In this document: piece after piece, positions 1 to 12,881 of the stretch
Layout of the letters: each line of letters starts with the position of its first letter
How positions within the stretch are numbered: the stretch's first letter is position 1
Source: Delphinapterus leucas
Lineage: Eukaryota; Chordata; Mammalia; Artiodactyla; Monodontidae
Length of the DNA stretch: 64,000 nucleotides
Direction: 5' to 3'
Assembly: GCF_002288925.2 (NCBI RefSeq)
Contig: NW_022098066.1
Coordinates: forward strand, 83,509,867-83,573,866
Notes under the pieces: model-generated
Databases searched by the model: none
What the model saw: only the letters and a program-made list of their open reading frames with translations
What the model was told of the DNA's origin: nothing
Position numbers and translations under genes: made by a program

Positions 1-185
1 TTCATTGATTAGCTCTAGTAGTTTTCTGGTAGTATCTTTAGGATTCTCTATGTATAGTATCATGTCATCTGCAAACAGTGACAGCTTTACTTCTTCTTTT
101 CCGATTTGGATTCCTTTTATTTCCTTTTCTTCTCTGATTGCTGTGGCTAAAACTTCCAAAACTATGTTGAATAAGAGTGGTGATC
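1..185 (-). mobile_element. L1 ORF2 fragment, antisense
   Basis: This stretch closely matches, in the same orientation, the ORF2 reverse-transcriptase-region sequence of the L1 at 62187-62370 in this window. Both share runs such as tctatgtatagtatcatg. It is a short remnant that ends at about 185, where the sequence departs from the L1, and a T-run follows at 233-257. It lies in the BCL9 intron and has no function of its own. Confidence 0.85.
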
Positions 186-1272
186 TTGTCACTTTCTTAT
201 GGAAGTTTTGATGCTTCTGTGTACCTAGATGCTTTTTTTTTTTTTTTTTTTTTTTTTGGTGGAGGTTGGGGAGGTCCTCCTGGCACAAAACTGAGAGCGG
301 TATCTTTTTAACATGCTGATCAGAATGTCTTTAGTCCTCAGATATTTTCCTGGAAGGGCATCCTCAAACCACAAGCAGCCGCAGGATTTCAGACAATGGA
401 AAGCCCCTATTTCCTAGAGAATCACTTTCTTTAGAACTAGAGAGAGAATAAAATTCCTCCCTTCCCTACTCATTCTGTTCTCCTTCACCCCTACACCTCC
501 CATCTCCCCAAATCTCACTAATAGGACATGATCTGGGATGGTGAAGATGGTCAGTAAAGAGACCGTGACTTTTGAGCCATGGGTTTCTGGTTCCAGTTCC
601 ATTCTGATTGTTAGGGATGCTCTTTATCATCAAGCACCATCCTTACCATTCTCAGTGGTTGACTCCATGGAGAGACCAAATATTTAAATGTCCCAGAGAC
701 CATAGTAGAACCTGTGTGTTTTCCTTTTCCATTAAAAGTTAGCTTTTTCTTTACCATTTCACGTAACGTAGAGTTGGAAATGCTCTCTCTGTAAGGTAAT
801 ATAAAATAGTGATGTCAAGTATCAATTGAAAAAGGCCTGTTTGGTTTCCTTGTTGTTGTTGCTGATTCTTAGACTCCTAGGACTGGTTAGTCCTCTTTCT
901 CCGAAAAGGACCATACTAAGCCGTCCAGGCAAATTGTTTTCTTCTGTATTAAATGTCTGCAATGAAGAAGACTGTACTCATTTGCATATTCACTTGTAAC
1001 TTTTCACACAGGAGACTTTCTTCCTGGCTGTCTTCTATATACCTTTATGTCCTACAGTTTAAGACTCAATAATATATTGTCTTGTAGAGCTGTTGGTTTG
1101 TGTGCCCCAAAATGTATTATAATCTGATTGAGGGCAGAGATTGTGCGTTGTATGTTTCCCCAGCACAGTACCGTGCACACTTGATGCACAATAGTTTGTT
1201 AATTTGATTTATGATAGTTTTCCTGAGTTGCTTTCGGTTAAGTTGATTCCTTTGATATCTTTATTTTTCTAG
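186..1272 (+). other. BCL9 intron, 3' part
   Basis: This is intronic sequence upstream of the terminal BCL9 exon. It holds a 25-nt T-run (233-257) and otherwise unremarkable unique or unrecognised sequence. It ends in a pyrimidine-rich tract and the acceptor AG at 1271-1272. The short open frames inside it show no protein similarity I recognise. Confidence 0.75.
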
Positions 1273-2390
1273 GACTGGGCATTAATACACAGAATCCTCG
1301 AATTTCAGGTCCAAACCCCGTGGTTCCAATGCCAACCCTCAGCCCAATGGGAATGACCCAGCCACTTTCTCACTCCAATCAGATGCCCTCTCCGAATGCC
1401 ATGGGACCCACCATACCTCCTCATGGGGTCCCGATGGGGCCTGGCTTGATGTCACACAATCCTATCATGGGGCATGGGTCCCAGGAGCCTCCGATGGTAC
1501 CTCAAGGACGGATGGGTTTCCCCCAGGGCTTCCCTCCAGTTCAATCTCCTCCACAGCAGGTTCCATTTCCTCACAATGGCCCCAGTGGGGGGCAGGGCAA
1601 CTTCCCAGGAGGGATGGGTTTCCCAGGAGAAGGGCCCCTTGGCCGCCCCAGCAACCTGCCCCAAAGTTCAGCAGATGCAGCACTTTGCAAGCCTGGAGGC
1701 CCAGGGGGTCCTGACTCCTTCGCTGTCCTGGGGAACAGCATGCCTTCAGTGTTTACAGACCCAGATCTACAGGAGGTCATCCGACCTGGAGCCACCGGAA
1801 TACCTGAGTTTGATCTGTCTCGCATTATTCCATCTGAGAAGCCTAGCCAGACACTGCAATATTTCCCTCGAGGGGAAGTCCCAGGCCGTAAACAGCCCCA
1901 GGGTCCTGGACCTGGGTTTTCGCACATGCAGGGGATGATGGGCGAACAAGCCCCCAGAATGGGACTAGCATTACCTGGCATGGGAGGTCCAGGGCCAGTG
2001 GGAACTCCGGACATCCCTCTTGGTACAGCTCCATCCATGCCAGGCCACAACCCAATGAGACCACCAGCCTTTCTCCAGCAAGGCATGATGGGACCTCACC
2101 ATCGGATGATGTCACCAGCACAATCTACAATGCCCGGCCAGCCCACCCTGATGAGCAATCCAGCTGCTGCCGTGGGCATGATTCCTGGCAAGGATCGAGG
2201 GCCTGCCGGGCTCTACACCCACCCTGGGCCTGTGGGCTCTCCAGGCATGATGATGTCCATGCAGGGCATGATGGGACCCCAACAGAACATCATGATCCCC
2301 CCACAGATGAGGCCCCGGAGCATGGCCGCTGACGTGGGCATGGGTGGATTTAGCCAAGGACCTGGCAACCCAGGAAACATGATGTTTTAA
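1273..2390 (+). CDS. BCL9: BCL9, terminal coding exon (C-terminal 371 residues)
   Basis: BCL9 is a nuclear adaptor that links beta-catenin to PYGO PHD fingers in Wnt-responsive transcription. The exon starts just after the acceptor tttttctag. The first two bases finish a split codon, then the frame reads LGINTQNPRISGPNP and runs to a TAA at 2388-2390. The peptide is rich in Met, Pro and Gly, with repeated GMMG/PGM motifs. It contains the BCL9-type block TDPDLQEVIRPGATGIPEFD and ends GNPGNMMF, which I recognise as the BCL9 C terminus. The PYGO-binding HD1 and beta-catenin-binding HD2 helices are encoded upstream of the window. The exon is uninterrupted and very close to what I recall of the human protein, so the gene looks intact. 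BCL9L is the main alternative, but the C-terminal wording fits BCL9, and the neighbouring ACP6 agrees. Confidence 0.95.
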
Positions 2391-3640
2391 GCTGCTAAGA
2401 TTGGATGTGCCGATCCTTGTCAAGATGAGATTCCAGGTCCTGAGAGCTGCTTTGAGGGAGTTCCAGGAGTACTGTTGGTCATGCAATAGGAGAACAGAGA
2501 CCCAAGGGCTGCTTTGGGGGAGGGGGGAACTCGAGAATGTATGGATTTATCTGAAAACAAATTATTCATTTAATCAACAGGTGTGTTTTTTTTAAGATTT
2601 ATTTTTTAAAAATTATTTTTGTGGACTTGGGTATCCCATGATGGCACCTACTTTTGGGAATCTGTAGCCGTGCTTTGAGAATTGCCATGGGTCATGTGTT
2701 GCACCATTCTCTGTATGTTTACGTCCTTTGGACTGGCTTCTCCCAGGATTCTTTTCTGGTTTTGTTTTTGCTTTGGGCTTTATTTTTTTTGTGTGTACTG
2801 TACTATATTGTAAAAGGGATTTTAGCAGAGACTTTAGTCTTTGGGACAAGAGAACAGGAATGCTGGGCTGTTTACTTTAGGTGGAGAATCCATCTTCAGA
2901 CCTTTGGACTATTTTCTTTCAACTCCAGTGTATAGAAAAACCAAACTACGACCTCAGAGCAGAGTATTAATGAAAAGCACAAAAAGAGGAACTAAGTTCA
3001 GCGAGGGGTGGGGGGAGGGGGGAGATTTTTCTTTTTAAAAATAATGATGCTTAGGACATTTGTTTTTCAGTTCAAGTGCTCTTCAGCACTGTCTGTCTCT
3101 CCCAATCTGAAGACCCACCTTCACATTTTTCTCTTGTTTTCCCTCCTCTCTCCTTCCCTATCTTCTTGGTTAAGTGAGTTTCCTCCTGTTGTGTCCCCCA
3201 CTGGTGACCCCCTGCTTCCCTCCTCTCTTTTTCCCTTTGGCAGCTGCAATACACGGTGTTATTTTGGGGAAATAAATCTAACGAAGCCTCGCCTTCCATG
3301 CCGAGCGTTGTCCCGGCTCTGGGAGGGAAAGGTCTGTCTTTGGGATGCTCAATGGTCTTCTTTGCCCTTCGTCTTTTCTTCCCCAACCTACCCCTTCCCT
3401 GCCCACCTTGTTTTCTGTTCTCCTTTTATTAGGAATTCCCAAGTGAATTTTATTAATGTGGGAGTGGAACAGATGCTAAAAGCTATCCAAGATTTTGTTT
3501 TTGTTTTTAATTTTGTGTTTCCTTCCCTTTCCTCCCCGTCCCATGCGTCAAACGTTCTGTGTAACCTCCATTAAATTTGGTACAAAACCACTCACCAGAG
3601 CTGTGGTGTCAGAAAAATAAAATATATTGTTTCTTACAAA
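2391..3640 (+). other. BCL9: BCL9 3' UTR
   Basis: This is the untranslated tail after the BCL9 stop codon, continuous with the terminal exon. It contains T-rich stretches at about 2585-2625 and 2755-2795 and an internal AATAAA near 3270. The distal AATAAA at 3616-3621 is the probable main cleavage signal, so the end is placed near 3640. The end is inferred, not observed. Confidence 0.75.
3616..3621 (+). terminator. BCL9: BCL9 poly(A) signal AATAAA
   Basis: A canonical AATAAA lies about 1.2 kb after the BCL9 stop, with a T/GT-rich stretch just downstream (ttgccttttttgtcc). An earlier AATAAA near 3270 could give a shorter form. Confidence 0.7.
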
Positions 3641-6600
3641 ACTGAATTGCCTTTTTTGTCCATTTGGATTCCTGTTTGTTCAGTATTGGGCTTATTAGTT
3701 GCCATGTGACCCAGAAGCATAGTAGCTTTGTATCGGAGTTGATCTGGGTGAAGGTTAGGGGAAGTACATAAAAGTGCTTTTGCAGATGAAGCGTATTGCT
3801 TGCTGTTGAGGAGTAACTACTCGTGTAGACTGATCCTGTGCTGTTTCTGTCCCAATCAGGAAACCCTAGCTATAGGCAGAAGAGCAGCCCTGGTCCCCAT
3901 GCCCCACCTCTAGAGGCAATTCATGGTCTTTACTGGGAATTTTTGTGAGAGCCAATGTAATGGTGTGAAGTAATTAAGAGGCCAAAGGTATATTTTTAGT
4001 TATTTGAGAAGCCATGAAATGTCCCTGGAGCTTGTCAAGGTGAAGCATTCTTACTGCACCCGCAATCGTGGGTCTCTGTCGTCCGTTCTGCTTCCCCACC
4101 TTGCTGCCTGTCCGCGTCCCCTCTGCAGGCCCTGCTCAGTCTACACAGTTCACTTCCACGCACACACCTTCGGCACGTCAGCGTGTGTCCCGCAAGGTAT
4201 GCCTCTAAGGGACCAGCTGTTTGTGTTTCTGTACAGTTAGGTTTGTTGTGGTGTGTGTATTTGAGTTGTAGGCGTCTTTAGCTAAGCAAGTGGGCATCTG
4301 TGTGCGTGTTTGTTCTCAGGTGAGAGAATCTAAGCGAGGAGCAGCAGGTGCAGAGTCGTCTGCAGACAGGCTTGTACAGATTGGGCTCTGCTGGTGTTCC
4401 ACAGTCTGAGTTTTACCTGTGAATGTTTCTCTCTCTCCCCGAGAGTGTTCTGAGAGTCATTTTCTCTTCCACCTTCAGCAGCACTATTTTCTCAGTAACA
4501 CAAGAGCCCCGGACCACAAAAGTGAGATTTAATTTGAGCACCTCCTCTACCAGTCACGTCCACTCTACTTGCGTTCCCTTGCAAATTCTTGAGGGGCCCT
4601 AGGAAGTAGGTCGTAATCATCTCATTTGCAGTTGAGAAAACTGGGCTCACTGGTTTAAGAATTCTGACACAGTCAGATCTTTACAGAGGGTCCTGGGCGG
4701 TGAAAATTTTACCTTGTGGAGAAATGAGGAGAGTACAACGAGCATTTTGTTTCATGAATTTAGCCCTGTTCCTAGGTTCTCTGGCTTTGAAGTAATAGAA
4801 GAGAACAGGGAAACAGCTAGGCATGGGGAGCATGAGATGAGAGCCCTGAAAGGAAGGCTGGGACCTGGCGTTTGTCCACTGGTCCGGCTTCGTGGGCAGC
4901 CCCACTTCCTGCTGCATCTCATAGTGCTGTGGTCACTAATGCTGTGTGGTCCCTTTGCGTCTGTCCCAAGGAGGGAGCCAAAGGCAGGCAGGAGTCTTGT
5001 GGACCCTTGCTGGGAGAGGCTGGGGATGTGGCACTCCGCGCTGCCCCCTGCTGGAGAACTTGCAGCAGTGCAGACCAACTTACCCGTTTCAAAGGAGCTG
5101 GGTTTTGAAAAGACCCCTTCGTAAATCTTCATTCACTTACATTATCAGCTTATACATTTCATCATGATGACATCTGATAAACCAAGTTCATTTGGGGTTT
5201 AAATGTAACAATTTCTAATTTGCCACTCCTGCTATGAAATAAAATCACATTTGAGAGGCTGGATGCTTTTGCATGGAGAACTAATGATGCAAGATTTTTA
5301 AAAAAATCAGCGAAGGGGTGATAAAGACGTTTCATGTTAACATAATCCCGTGAAAGCCAAGGCAGTCTCTCCCACTCCTGCCCCTGTCAAAATTTTGGGA
5401 TTAAATGAAGGAGATACAATAATGATGTGTAACTTCATTTCTGGGGTAAGTGGTGAGGTGTGGATCATAGCATTATTTCTTAAGGACTAATGAAGCATAT
5501 GTGGTATTTTCCCTAAAACAATGTGAAATAAAATTACTTTTTTAAAGGATCTGCACTTATAAATGAAAACAAGCAAACATAACTGAAGAGGCCTTATGAG
5601 GGGGTTGGGGCAAGAGAAAATAAGTTTTAAAACAATTTTACATATTTTAAAGCTATGATCCAAAAAATTGATCCAAAATTTCTCCCAGCCTCCCTGCTCT
5701 CCTGTACTTCTTGATACTGTGATCGTGATGCAACTTCTGTCATCAGGGCAGCTTCCTGGCCATGCGACCTGTGCAGCTGCACAAGGCCCGGCTTGGTTTA
5801 ATGCCCTGCTGCCACATGTTGAAATTCTTAATAATCTTCGAACAGGGCCTCCACATGTCCATTTTGTACTGAGCCCCACAGATGAAGTAGCCGGTCCTGG
5901 CTGTTGTGAGAAATTCCAGCAGCTCCACAGCAGAGCTGGGATCCTGGTCTCTATCTTTATTCTTGCTTTCTCCTTCCCAGTGGTCGGGAGTACCCTAGAC
6001 AGGGTGGGTACTGTGTTCCGTTTAAACTGTCTACACTTTAGTCACTTCCTTTTCCTTTTCTGACTACTTTTAAAGTGCTGAGAGGAGAGGAAAGCTGTAT
6101 TTAACCCAAAGACTCATTTATTCAGCAACCAGCAACCATTTAGAGAGTGCCTAGTGTGTGTTAAGAACTGTGCTAAGGCTGGGACCGGGAAGTGCGTGTG
6201 TGAATTGACCATTCCGTGCATTGCCATAGTGAAGGTGCGGACGGAGTGCCACGGGCCAGAGAAGAAGGTACAGTGAAGACTCCACGAAAGGTGGTTTTGA
6301 GTTTACTCTTGAAGGAGGGAGTACTTCCTGGTGGAGGGTGGTGGTAGGCTTTTAAACAGGAAGTGGGGGCAGCAAAGGCCTGCTTGTTGCAGCCAGCTGG
6401 GCTCTTCAAAGGGGGTGGAGAGAAGAAATTAGCCCAGAAAGAGAACAGGCCACGGGAGAACCTGGGGTGGCCCGCTGAGGAGTTTGAACTTCCAAGTTTT
6501 AAGCACGGGAATCTGGTGATGAGATGGGCTCTGCAGAGAGATTACTGCCCTGGGGTGTGGAGGATAGGCTGGGGGAGGGGTGAGAGAACCACAGGAAGAT

Positions 6601-6955
6601 CACATGCAAAAACTTGCTTATTCTACGAAATCTTTAAACTCACAGACTCATCTCTTTTGCTTTAAAAAACATCAAATTGCATCATATTTCTTCTGCTGCT
6701 TAAATAAGTTGAGCCTACTGTCACTTTCTTTTCTCTAACCCAGGCCAGTCATGTTTTTCAAAATCACAAACACTTATATTTAAGAAAAGTCAAGGAATCT
6801 TAATTTGGTGGTAAAATTTTAATGACACATTTAAAGCAAACAGTTTATAGAGCCCAGAAGCCGGTTTGTGGCCCAATATTTTATATTGGAGGGAGTTAAA
6901 TCATAAACTAGATTAAAAAGAAGGTATGCTATGAGGATTGTGTAAATTAAAAAAG
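3641..6955. other. Intergenic, BCL9-ACP6 interval, proximal part
   Basis: I see no gene here. The sequence is mixed unique DNA with diffuse, unclassified old repeat fragments, for example at about 5640-5930 and 6100-6300. Open frames are short, overlap on both strands and resemble no protein family I know. Confidence 0.6.

Positions 6956-7016
<61 letters not shown>
6956..7016. repeat. (CT)n microsatellite
   Basis: A 61-bp, almost pure TC dinucleotide tract, broken by ctttct in the middle and by a c-run at its end. It is a homopurine-homopyrimidine mirror repeat. Confidence 0.95.
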
Positions 7017-7022
<6 letters not shown>

Positions 7023-8519
7023 TGGCTCCTTATCTGGGTTACTGTAACAGACCCGATCTGTTTTCTGCCTATAGGTAACCACACTTCAACTGTTAACTTT
7101 CTGGCTCAGTACTTAGTTGTGCTTGGCAACCAATACTGCCAGAGGAAGAAGGTGAGTATATGATCACAGAAAGAAGATAAAGAGAAGGTTCAGAAATGAG
7201 TTCCTCACACGTATTTAAAAATTCAGTTATTTCACCAAACATACAAGAACTCAGGCTTCCCTTGCAAAATCCCCCCTCAGAGCCTGAAGCAATTATGAGG
7301 GACCCCAGGGTTCCAAATAACAGGTTAAAAAAAAACAAAAACAAAAAACCCAGCCTTAGGAAAGTGCAGGTCTTCCCCATGACGGGGAGAGGGGGACAGG
7401 ACTGGACTGGTTTGATGTGTGGCTCTTCATACTGTACAACCTGCCCACAGCTCTGTGCTAGACTCCCTCTTTCTTTCTCCTGTGGCTGGAGCTAGGGTCA
7501 AAGGCAAAAAGGACTTAGAAATCTCAGTGGTATTCAGTGTCCAGTTAATTAGTGTTGAGGGTGGATTTAACTTTTCAAAAAAATTTTTTTTTTTTTTTTT
7601 TTTTGGTCACAGCCTAAGTTTCTTCCGTTGAAGACTCCTGGGAGCCTGTATTTATTTCTCAGTCTTTGCCAAGCTTTCAGGAGCTTTCATTTTCTCCGCT
7701 TCCCACATAGAAACCCCACAGCTCCACCGAGAGTTTCTTTTCCTGGAAACTCTCGCCCTTCCCCATGAATCAGTCTGATCTAAGCATGTGCTTTCGGCTG
7801 GGCTTTAAGATCTCTGGAGCTCTGGCCTCTGGCGGCTCAGTTCCCAGCATCAAATGCAGTCCAGCCGGGCCCAGCACCTTGCTAGACACTGAGTCATCAC
7901 CATTGCCTTCACTCAAAGTGTATTTGGTTACAGGGAATCATGGATTACTGTGATTTATTTTGTTCTCCAAACTGCAAAAGTTCTTCCAAGGCTTTGGTGA
8001 AGTTCTCTGTTACAGCTGTCAGTAGTTGAGCTATTAAAAAATTTTATACACACACACAGATTTATTTATACAAATGTATATGTACTTTTAGTATACTACA
8101 GTATGTAAATAATTAAATGCTAGTTTTGAAATGTCAATACACTGTCATAAAGATTAGTTTGTCTTTTCCTTGTCAATGAAGCTAGAGAATTCCTACAATC
8201 CTCTTCATTCCTATTATACTTAGTGTCTGCAAGGCCTTTAAAATATAATCATTATTATTTAAAAGTGTAATAATACCAATAAGGAAATACAAGGATCACA
8301 TCCATACAAAGTATGAACTAGGCGTCACTTGGCCCAGGAAAGAAATGGTCTTTAGCATTATATAACAGAATCCATGGTTTCAGCAAGGGCCTTATAAGAA
8401 ACACTGGGCATTTATCTTAGATCCTGCACTGTGCTGGGCACAGTGGAGTAAAAGGAAAGTATAACAGCTGCCTACAAGGAGCCTACATCTAATTGAAGAG
8501 ATATATACTAGCAATGGCT
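7017..8519. other. Intergenic, no gene seen
   Basis: Unique or unrecognised sequence with a T-run at about 7585-7604 and an AT-rich stretch at about 8030-8300. There is no coding or RNA gene signal. Confidence 0.6.
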
Positions 8520-8830
8520 GTAAAATAGAACTGACACCTTCACATCCTTCAGGTCTCAGCTTAATTGTTACCTCCTCAGAAAGGCCTTTTCTGATTACCC
8601 CATCAAAACATCCACCCATCCTCAGTGCGCACACGCACACACACACATATACACATCATCATTTTGTAGCACAACATCCTATTTGTGTCCTCTACAGCAA
8701 TTGTTTATTCTATCTCACCCACTCCATGAAGTCAGGAACCGAATTTTTCTTGCTCATCACTTGTTCACGAGCATCTAGCATAGTACCTGCATTCTAAGAG
8801 CAATCAGTAAATATTTATTCGGTGAATGAA
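8520..8830 (+). mobile_element. L2 LINE 3' end fragment
   Basis: It has the typical degenerate L2 wording in plus orientation: a cctcctcagaaaggcc-like block, tccatgaagtcaggaacc, atctagcatagtacctg, and a terminal agtaaatatttattc with a gaatgaa tail. A short CA-repeat (about 8633-8655) lies inside it. Confidence 0.65.
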
Positions 8831-8914
8831 AGAAAGGAAGGATCAGCGTGAGTTTGGGTGGCCAGGAAAGATTTTGTATGGCTGTGGTACTTGAGGTGGT
8901 CTCTATAATAAAGC

Positions 8915-8936
8915 GGGGGTGGGGGGGGGCGGGGGA
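8915..8936 (+). repeat. G-run cluster
   Basis: Three long G-runs separated by a single T and a single C (5G, 9G, 5G). The 9G run can split to supply the fourth tract of a G-quadruplex. No gene is adjacent. Confidence 0.7.
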
Positions 8937-10239
8937 TACACAGAAGGACAGCACACATGAGGGAATGGAGTGGGAATGAACCGGTGAAGACAATCAGGCT
9001 AGTTGACATTGAAGCGAACAGCTTAACCAAAATAGATCATTTGAGTAATAGAATGTGAGATGGAAAAGACAGGGAAAGAAGAATGGCCCCAAAAGGCAAG
9101 AAAAGAAATTTCATTTTGACGTGGGAGGCAGTGGGAAACCACTCTTTGGTCTTGATCAGGGGAATTACATGGTAAATATTTTATAAAATGAGTCTGGCAG
9201 GGGCATGCAGAATGGATTGAAGCAAGCAGCCCCAAAGCTGGAAGAGCTGACTGGCAGCACGCACAAGTCATCCAGGGATGAGGAAGTAAGGCTGCTGGCA
9301 ATGGCAGTGAAGAGTAAAGGGTAAAGCCAAGAGGGCTGTGAAGGAAGAGCCCTGAAAACATCATTATATATTGGGGGAAAGAAGAAGGAGGAGTCAAACA
9401 ATGCCAAGACTGAGAAAATGAAAGGAAGCTAGAATCATGGTGTCGGAAAGGACCCACCTACTGCCCTACAGCGTTCCTGACAGGTGGCCACCCAGTACCG
9501 GGAGGCCATTCTACTGAATGTCATCAGTTCTAATATTTAGAAAATTCTGCCACACGAAGAATCAGCCTTCTTTTAGCTTTCTGTCTATCCCAATTCTGCT
9601 CTTAAGAGTAAATACAGAATAAAGACAGTCCTTATTTCACAGGCCAGCCTTTCAGGTAGTTGAAAACAATTATTCTGTCCCTCTTAATTTTCTTTTTCCC
9701 AGGCTAAATCCCCTTATTCATCAACCAAGAACCGTGAGGTCTGGTTTTGAGTTCCCTAACAGTTCTCACAGTTTTATCCTGCTTTATTACAGCTTATAAA
9801 CTCCTTGAAAGTACAATACCGAGAACTGAAGAGAGCGGTGCCCCAGTCTTGTCTGATCAGCACTGAGCACAGTGAGACCGTTACCTCCTTTTACCTGAAC
9901 ACGGTTCTACAAATAGGGGAAAGTGATCTTTAAAAAAATATATATTTCTGCTGTGGGGTTACTTTGGAATTTTAGGAAATGAAAACGCCAAGATCTTTTT
10001 CATGTAAAATAAGTCATTGCCCTAATCCTGTATCAATTTTGCTTATTTATATTCTGCATTCAGAATTTTACAGTTATTCCTCCTTAATTTCAATATTAAT
10101 TTTAATCCATTGTTCCAGAATCTTAAAGTCCTTAGAAAATTGTTCTAACATTGTTTGTTTTGGTTCTCTCCAAGTGATGAAAGGGCCCAGAATAAAGTCC
10201 TGAAGTTCACAATTACTCTTTTTTTTCCACCTATTTCTT
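8937..10239. other. Intergenic with AG-rich ancient repeat
   Basis: From about 9020 to 9430 the sequence has the purine-rich style of the long repeat copies seen at 22380-24420 (for example gatcaggggaattacatgg). The rest is unremarkable. I see no gene. Confidence 0.45.
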
Positions 10240-10283
10240 TTTATTGTGCTAAAAATGAACTAACATAAAATTTACCATTTTTT

Positions 10284-10601
10284 TTTTTTTTAAAGAAGAT
10301 GTTGGGGGTAGGAGTTTATTAATTAATTAATTTATTTTTGCAGTGTTGCGTCTTCGTTTCTGTGCGAGGGCTTTCTCTAGTTGTGGCAAGCGGGGGGCCA
10401 CTCTTCATCGCGGTGCACGGGCCTCTCACTGTCGCGGCCTCTCTTGTTGTGGAGCACAGGCTCCAGACGCGCAGGCTCAGTAGTTGTGGCTCACGGGCCT
10501 AGTCGCTCCGCGGCATGTGGGATCCTCCCAGACCAGGGCTCGAACCCGTGTCCCCTGCATTAGCAGGCAGATTCTCAACCACTGCGCCACCAGGGAAGCC
10601 C
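10284..10601 (-). mobile_element. CHR-type SINE, long form, antisense
   Basis: It reads on the minus strand from gggcttccctggtggcgcag (the complement at about 10582-10601). The tRNA-derived head has the cgaacccgtg and gcgccac motifs, then the body, and a T/AATT-rich tail at its left end. It sits in the old L1 with a short apparent target repeat (ccatttt) on both sides. The long degenerate body suggests an older subfamily than the elements at 52276 and 58381. Confidence 0.85.
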
Positions 10602-11105
10602 CCATTTTAACCATTTTTAAGTGTACAATTCCGTGGTAGTAAGTATATCATTGTGGTTCAACCATCACCACCATCCCTCTCCAGGACTCTTCATCTTGCA
10701 AAACTGAAACTCTGTGCCCATTAACAGTAACTCCCTGTTTCCTCCTCCCTCCAGCCCCTGGCACCCAGCATTCTACTCTCTGTCTCTATGAATCTGACTG
10801 CTCGAGGTGCCTTGAATAAGTGGAATTATCATATAGTATTTGTCCTTTTGTGACTGGCTTATTTCACTTAGCATAATTTCTTCAAGGTTCATCCGTGTTA
10901 TAGCATGTATGAGAATTTCCCTCCTTTTTAGCACTGAGTAATATCCATTGTGTGTATATATCCCATTTTTTTTAATCCATTCCTCTTTTGGAAATGGACA
11001 CTTGGGTTACTTCCATCTTTTGGCTGTTGTGAATAATACTGCTATAAACGTGGGTATACAAATATCTGTTTGAGTCCCTGCTTTAACTTTTTTTTCTTTA
11101 AATAA

Positions 11106-11310
11106 TTTTTTTTTTTTTGCGGTATGCGGGCCTCTCACTGTTGTGGCTTCTCCCGTTGCAAAGCACAGGCTCTGGGCACGCAGGCTCAGCGGCCATGGCT
11201 CACGAGACCAGCCGCTCCGCGGCATGTGGGATCTTCCTGGACCGGGGCACGAACCCGTGTTTCCTGCATCGGCAGGCGGACTCTCAATCACTGCGCCACC
11301 AGGGAAGCCC
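11106..11310 (-). mobile_element. CHR-type SINE, short form, antisense
   Basis: The complement of gggcttccctggtggcgcag ends at 11310. A tRNA-derived head and the body (ccgcggagcggctgg style) follow, then a T-run at 11106-11118 representing the poly(A) tail. It is a typical cetacean short SINE inserted in the old L1. Confidence 0.9.
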
Positions 11311-11673
11311 TTTAGTTAATCTTTAATGTAAGTCAACTTCATTAACTTACAGAAGTAGAATTGCTGGATCATATGGTAATTCTAAGCTTGATTTTTTTGA
11401 GGAATTGCCAGTTTTCCACAGTGGCTATACCCATTTTGCATTCCCACCAGGAATGTACAAGGCTTCCAATTTCTCTGCATCCTTGCCAACACTTGTTATT
11501 TTCTGTTTGTTTGTTTGTTTGTTTGTTTAATAATAGCCATCCTAATGGGTGTGAAGTGGTTTGGGTTTACATTGTCCTGATGACTAGTAATGCTGAACAT
11601 TGTTTCACGTGCTTATGGGCCATCTGTATATCTTCTTTAGAGAAATGTCTATTCAAGTCCTTTGCCCTTTTTT

Positions 11674-12290
11674 TTCTTTTAACATCTTTACTGGAGTATA
11701 ATTGCTTTACAATGGTGTGTTAGATTCTGCTTTATAACAAAGTAAATCAGCTATATATATACATATATCCCCATATCTCCTCCCTCTTGCGTCTCCCTCC
11801 CACCCTCCCTATCCCACCCCTCTAGGTGGTCACAAAGCTCCAAGCTGATCTCCCTGTGCTAAGCGGCTGCTTCCCACTAGCTATCTATTTTACATTTGGT
11901 AGTGTGTATAAGTCCATGCCACTCTCTCACTTCGTCCCAGCTTACCCTTCCCCCTCCCCGTGTCCTCAAGTCCATTCTCTATGTCTGCGTCTTTATTCCT
12001 GTCCTGCCGCTAGGTTCTTCAGAACCTTTTTTTTTTTTTAGATTCCATACATATGTGTTAGCATACGGTATTTATTTTTCTCTTTCTGACTTATTTCACT
12101 CTGTATGACAGTCTCTAGGTCCATCCACCTCACTACAAATAACTCAATTGCATTTCTTTTTATGGCTGAGTAATATTCCATTGTATATATGTGCCACATC
12201 TTCTTTATCCATTCATCTGTCGATGGGCACTTAGAATGCTTCCATATCCTGGCTATTGTAAACAGAGCTGCAATGAACATTGTGGTACAT
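11674..12290 (-). mobile_element. L1 3' segment, antisense half of a twin-primed insertion
   Basis: It starts with a T-run (poly(A) on the minus strand), then L1 3' UTR. The complement of the ORF2 C terminus follows (the tataccatggaatattact-like block at about 12170-12190 in complement). It ends at about 12290, where the next L1 segment begins in the opposite orientation. The left target duplication is cctttgccctttttt at 11659-11673. Confidence 0.9.
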
Positions 12291-12881
12291 GACTCTAGAG
12301 CTAATCAATGAATTTGGTAAAGTAGCAGGATACAAAATTAATGCACAGAAATCTCTTGCATTCCTATACATTAATGATGAAAAATCTGAAAGAGAAATTA
12401 AGGAAACACTCTGATTTACCATTGCAACAAAAAGAATAAAATACCTAGGAATAAACCTACCTAAGGAGGCAAAAGACCTGTATACAGAAAACTGTAAGAC
12501 ACTGATGAAAGAAATTAAAGATGATACAAACAGATGGAGAGAAACACCATGTTCTTGGATTGGAAGAATCAACATTGTGAAAATGACTATACTACCCAAA
12601 ACAATCTACAGATTCAGTGCAATCCCTATCAAATCACCAATGGCATTTTTCACAGAACTGGAACAAAAAGTTTCACAATTTGTATGGAAACACAAAAGAC
12701 CCGGAATAGCCAAAGCAATCTTGAGAAAGAAAAATGGAGCTGGAGGAATCAGGCTCCCTGATTTCAGACTATACTACAAAGCTACAGTAATCAAGAGAGT
12801 ATGGTACTGACACAAAAACAAAAATATAGATCAATGGAACAGGATAGAAAGCTAAGAGATAAACACACACACATATGGTCA
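12291..12881 (+). mobile_element. L1 ORF2 segment, sense half of a twin-primed insertion
   Basis: Sense-strand L1 ORF2, RT C-terminal part. The peptides [16 protein letters not shown] and [18 protein letters not shown] match the L1 at 61794-62669 read on the other strand. In-frame stops are present, so it is dead. The right target duplication is cctttgccctttttt at 12882-12896. Confidence 0.9.

Noticed and set aside
1452..2121. Long minus-strand and frame-shifted ORFs across the BCL9 exon.
   Set aside because: They are shadows of the GC-rich, repetitive BCL9 coding sequence, which reads cleanly in one plus frame with a valid acceptor.
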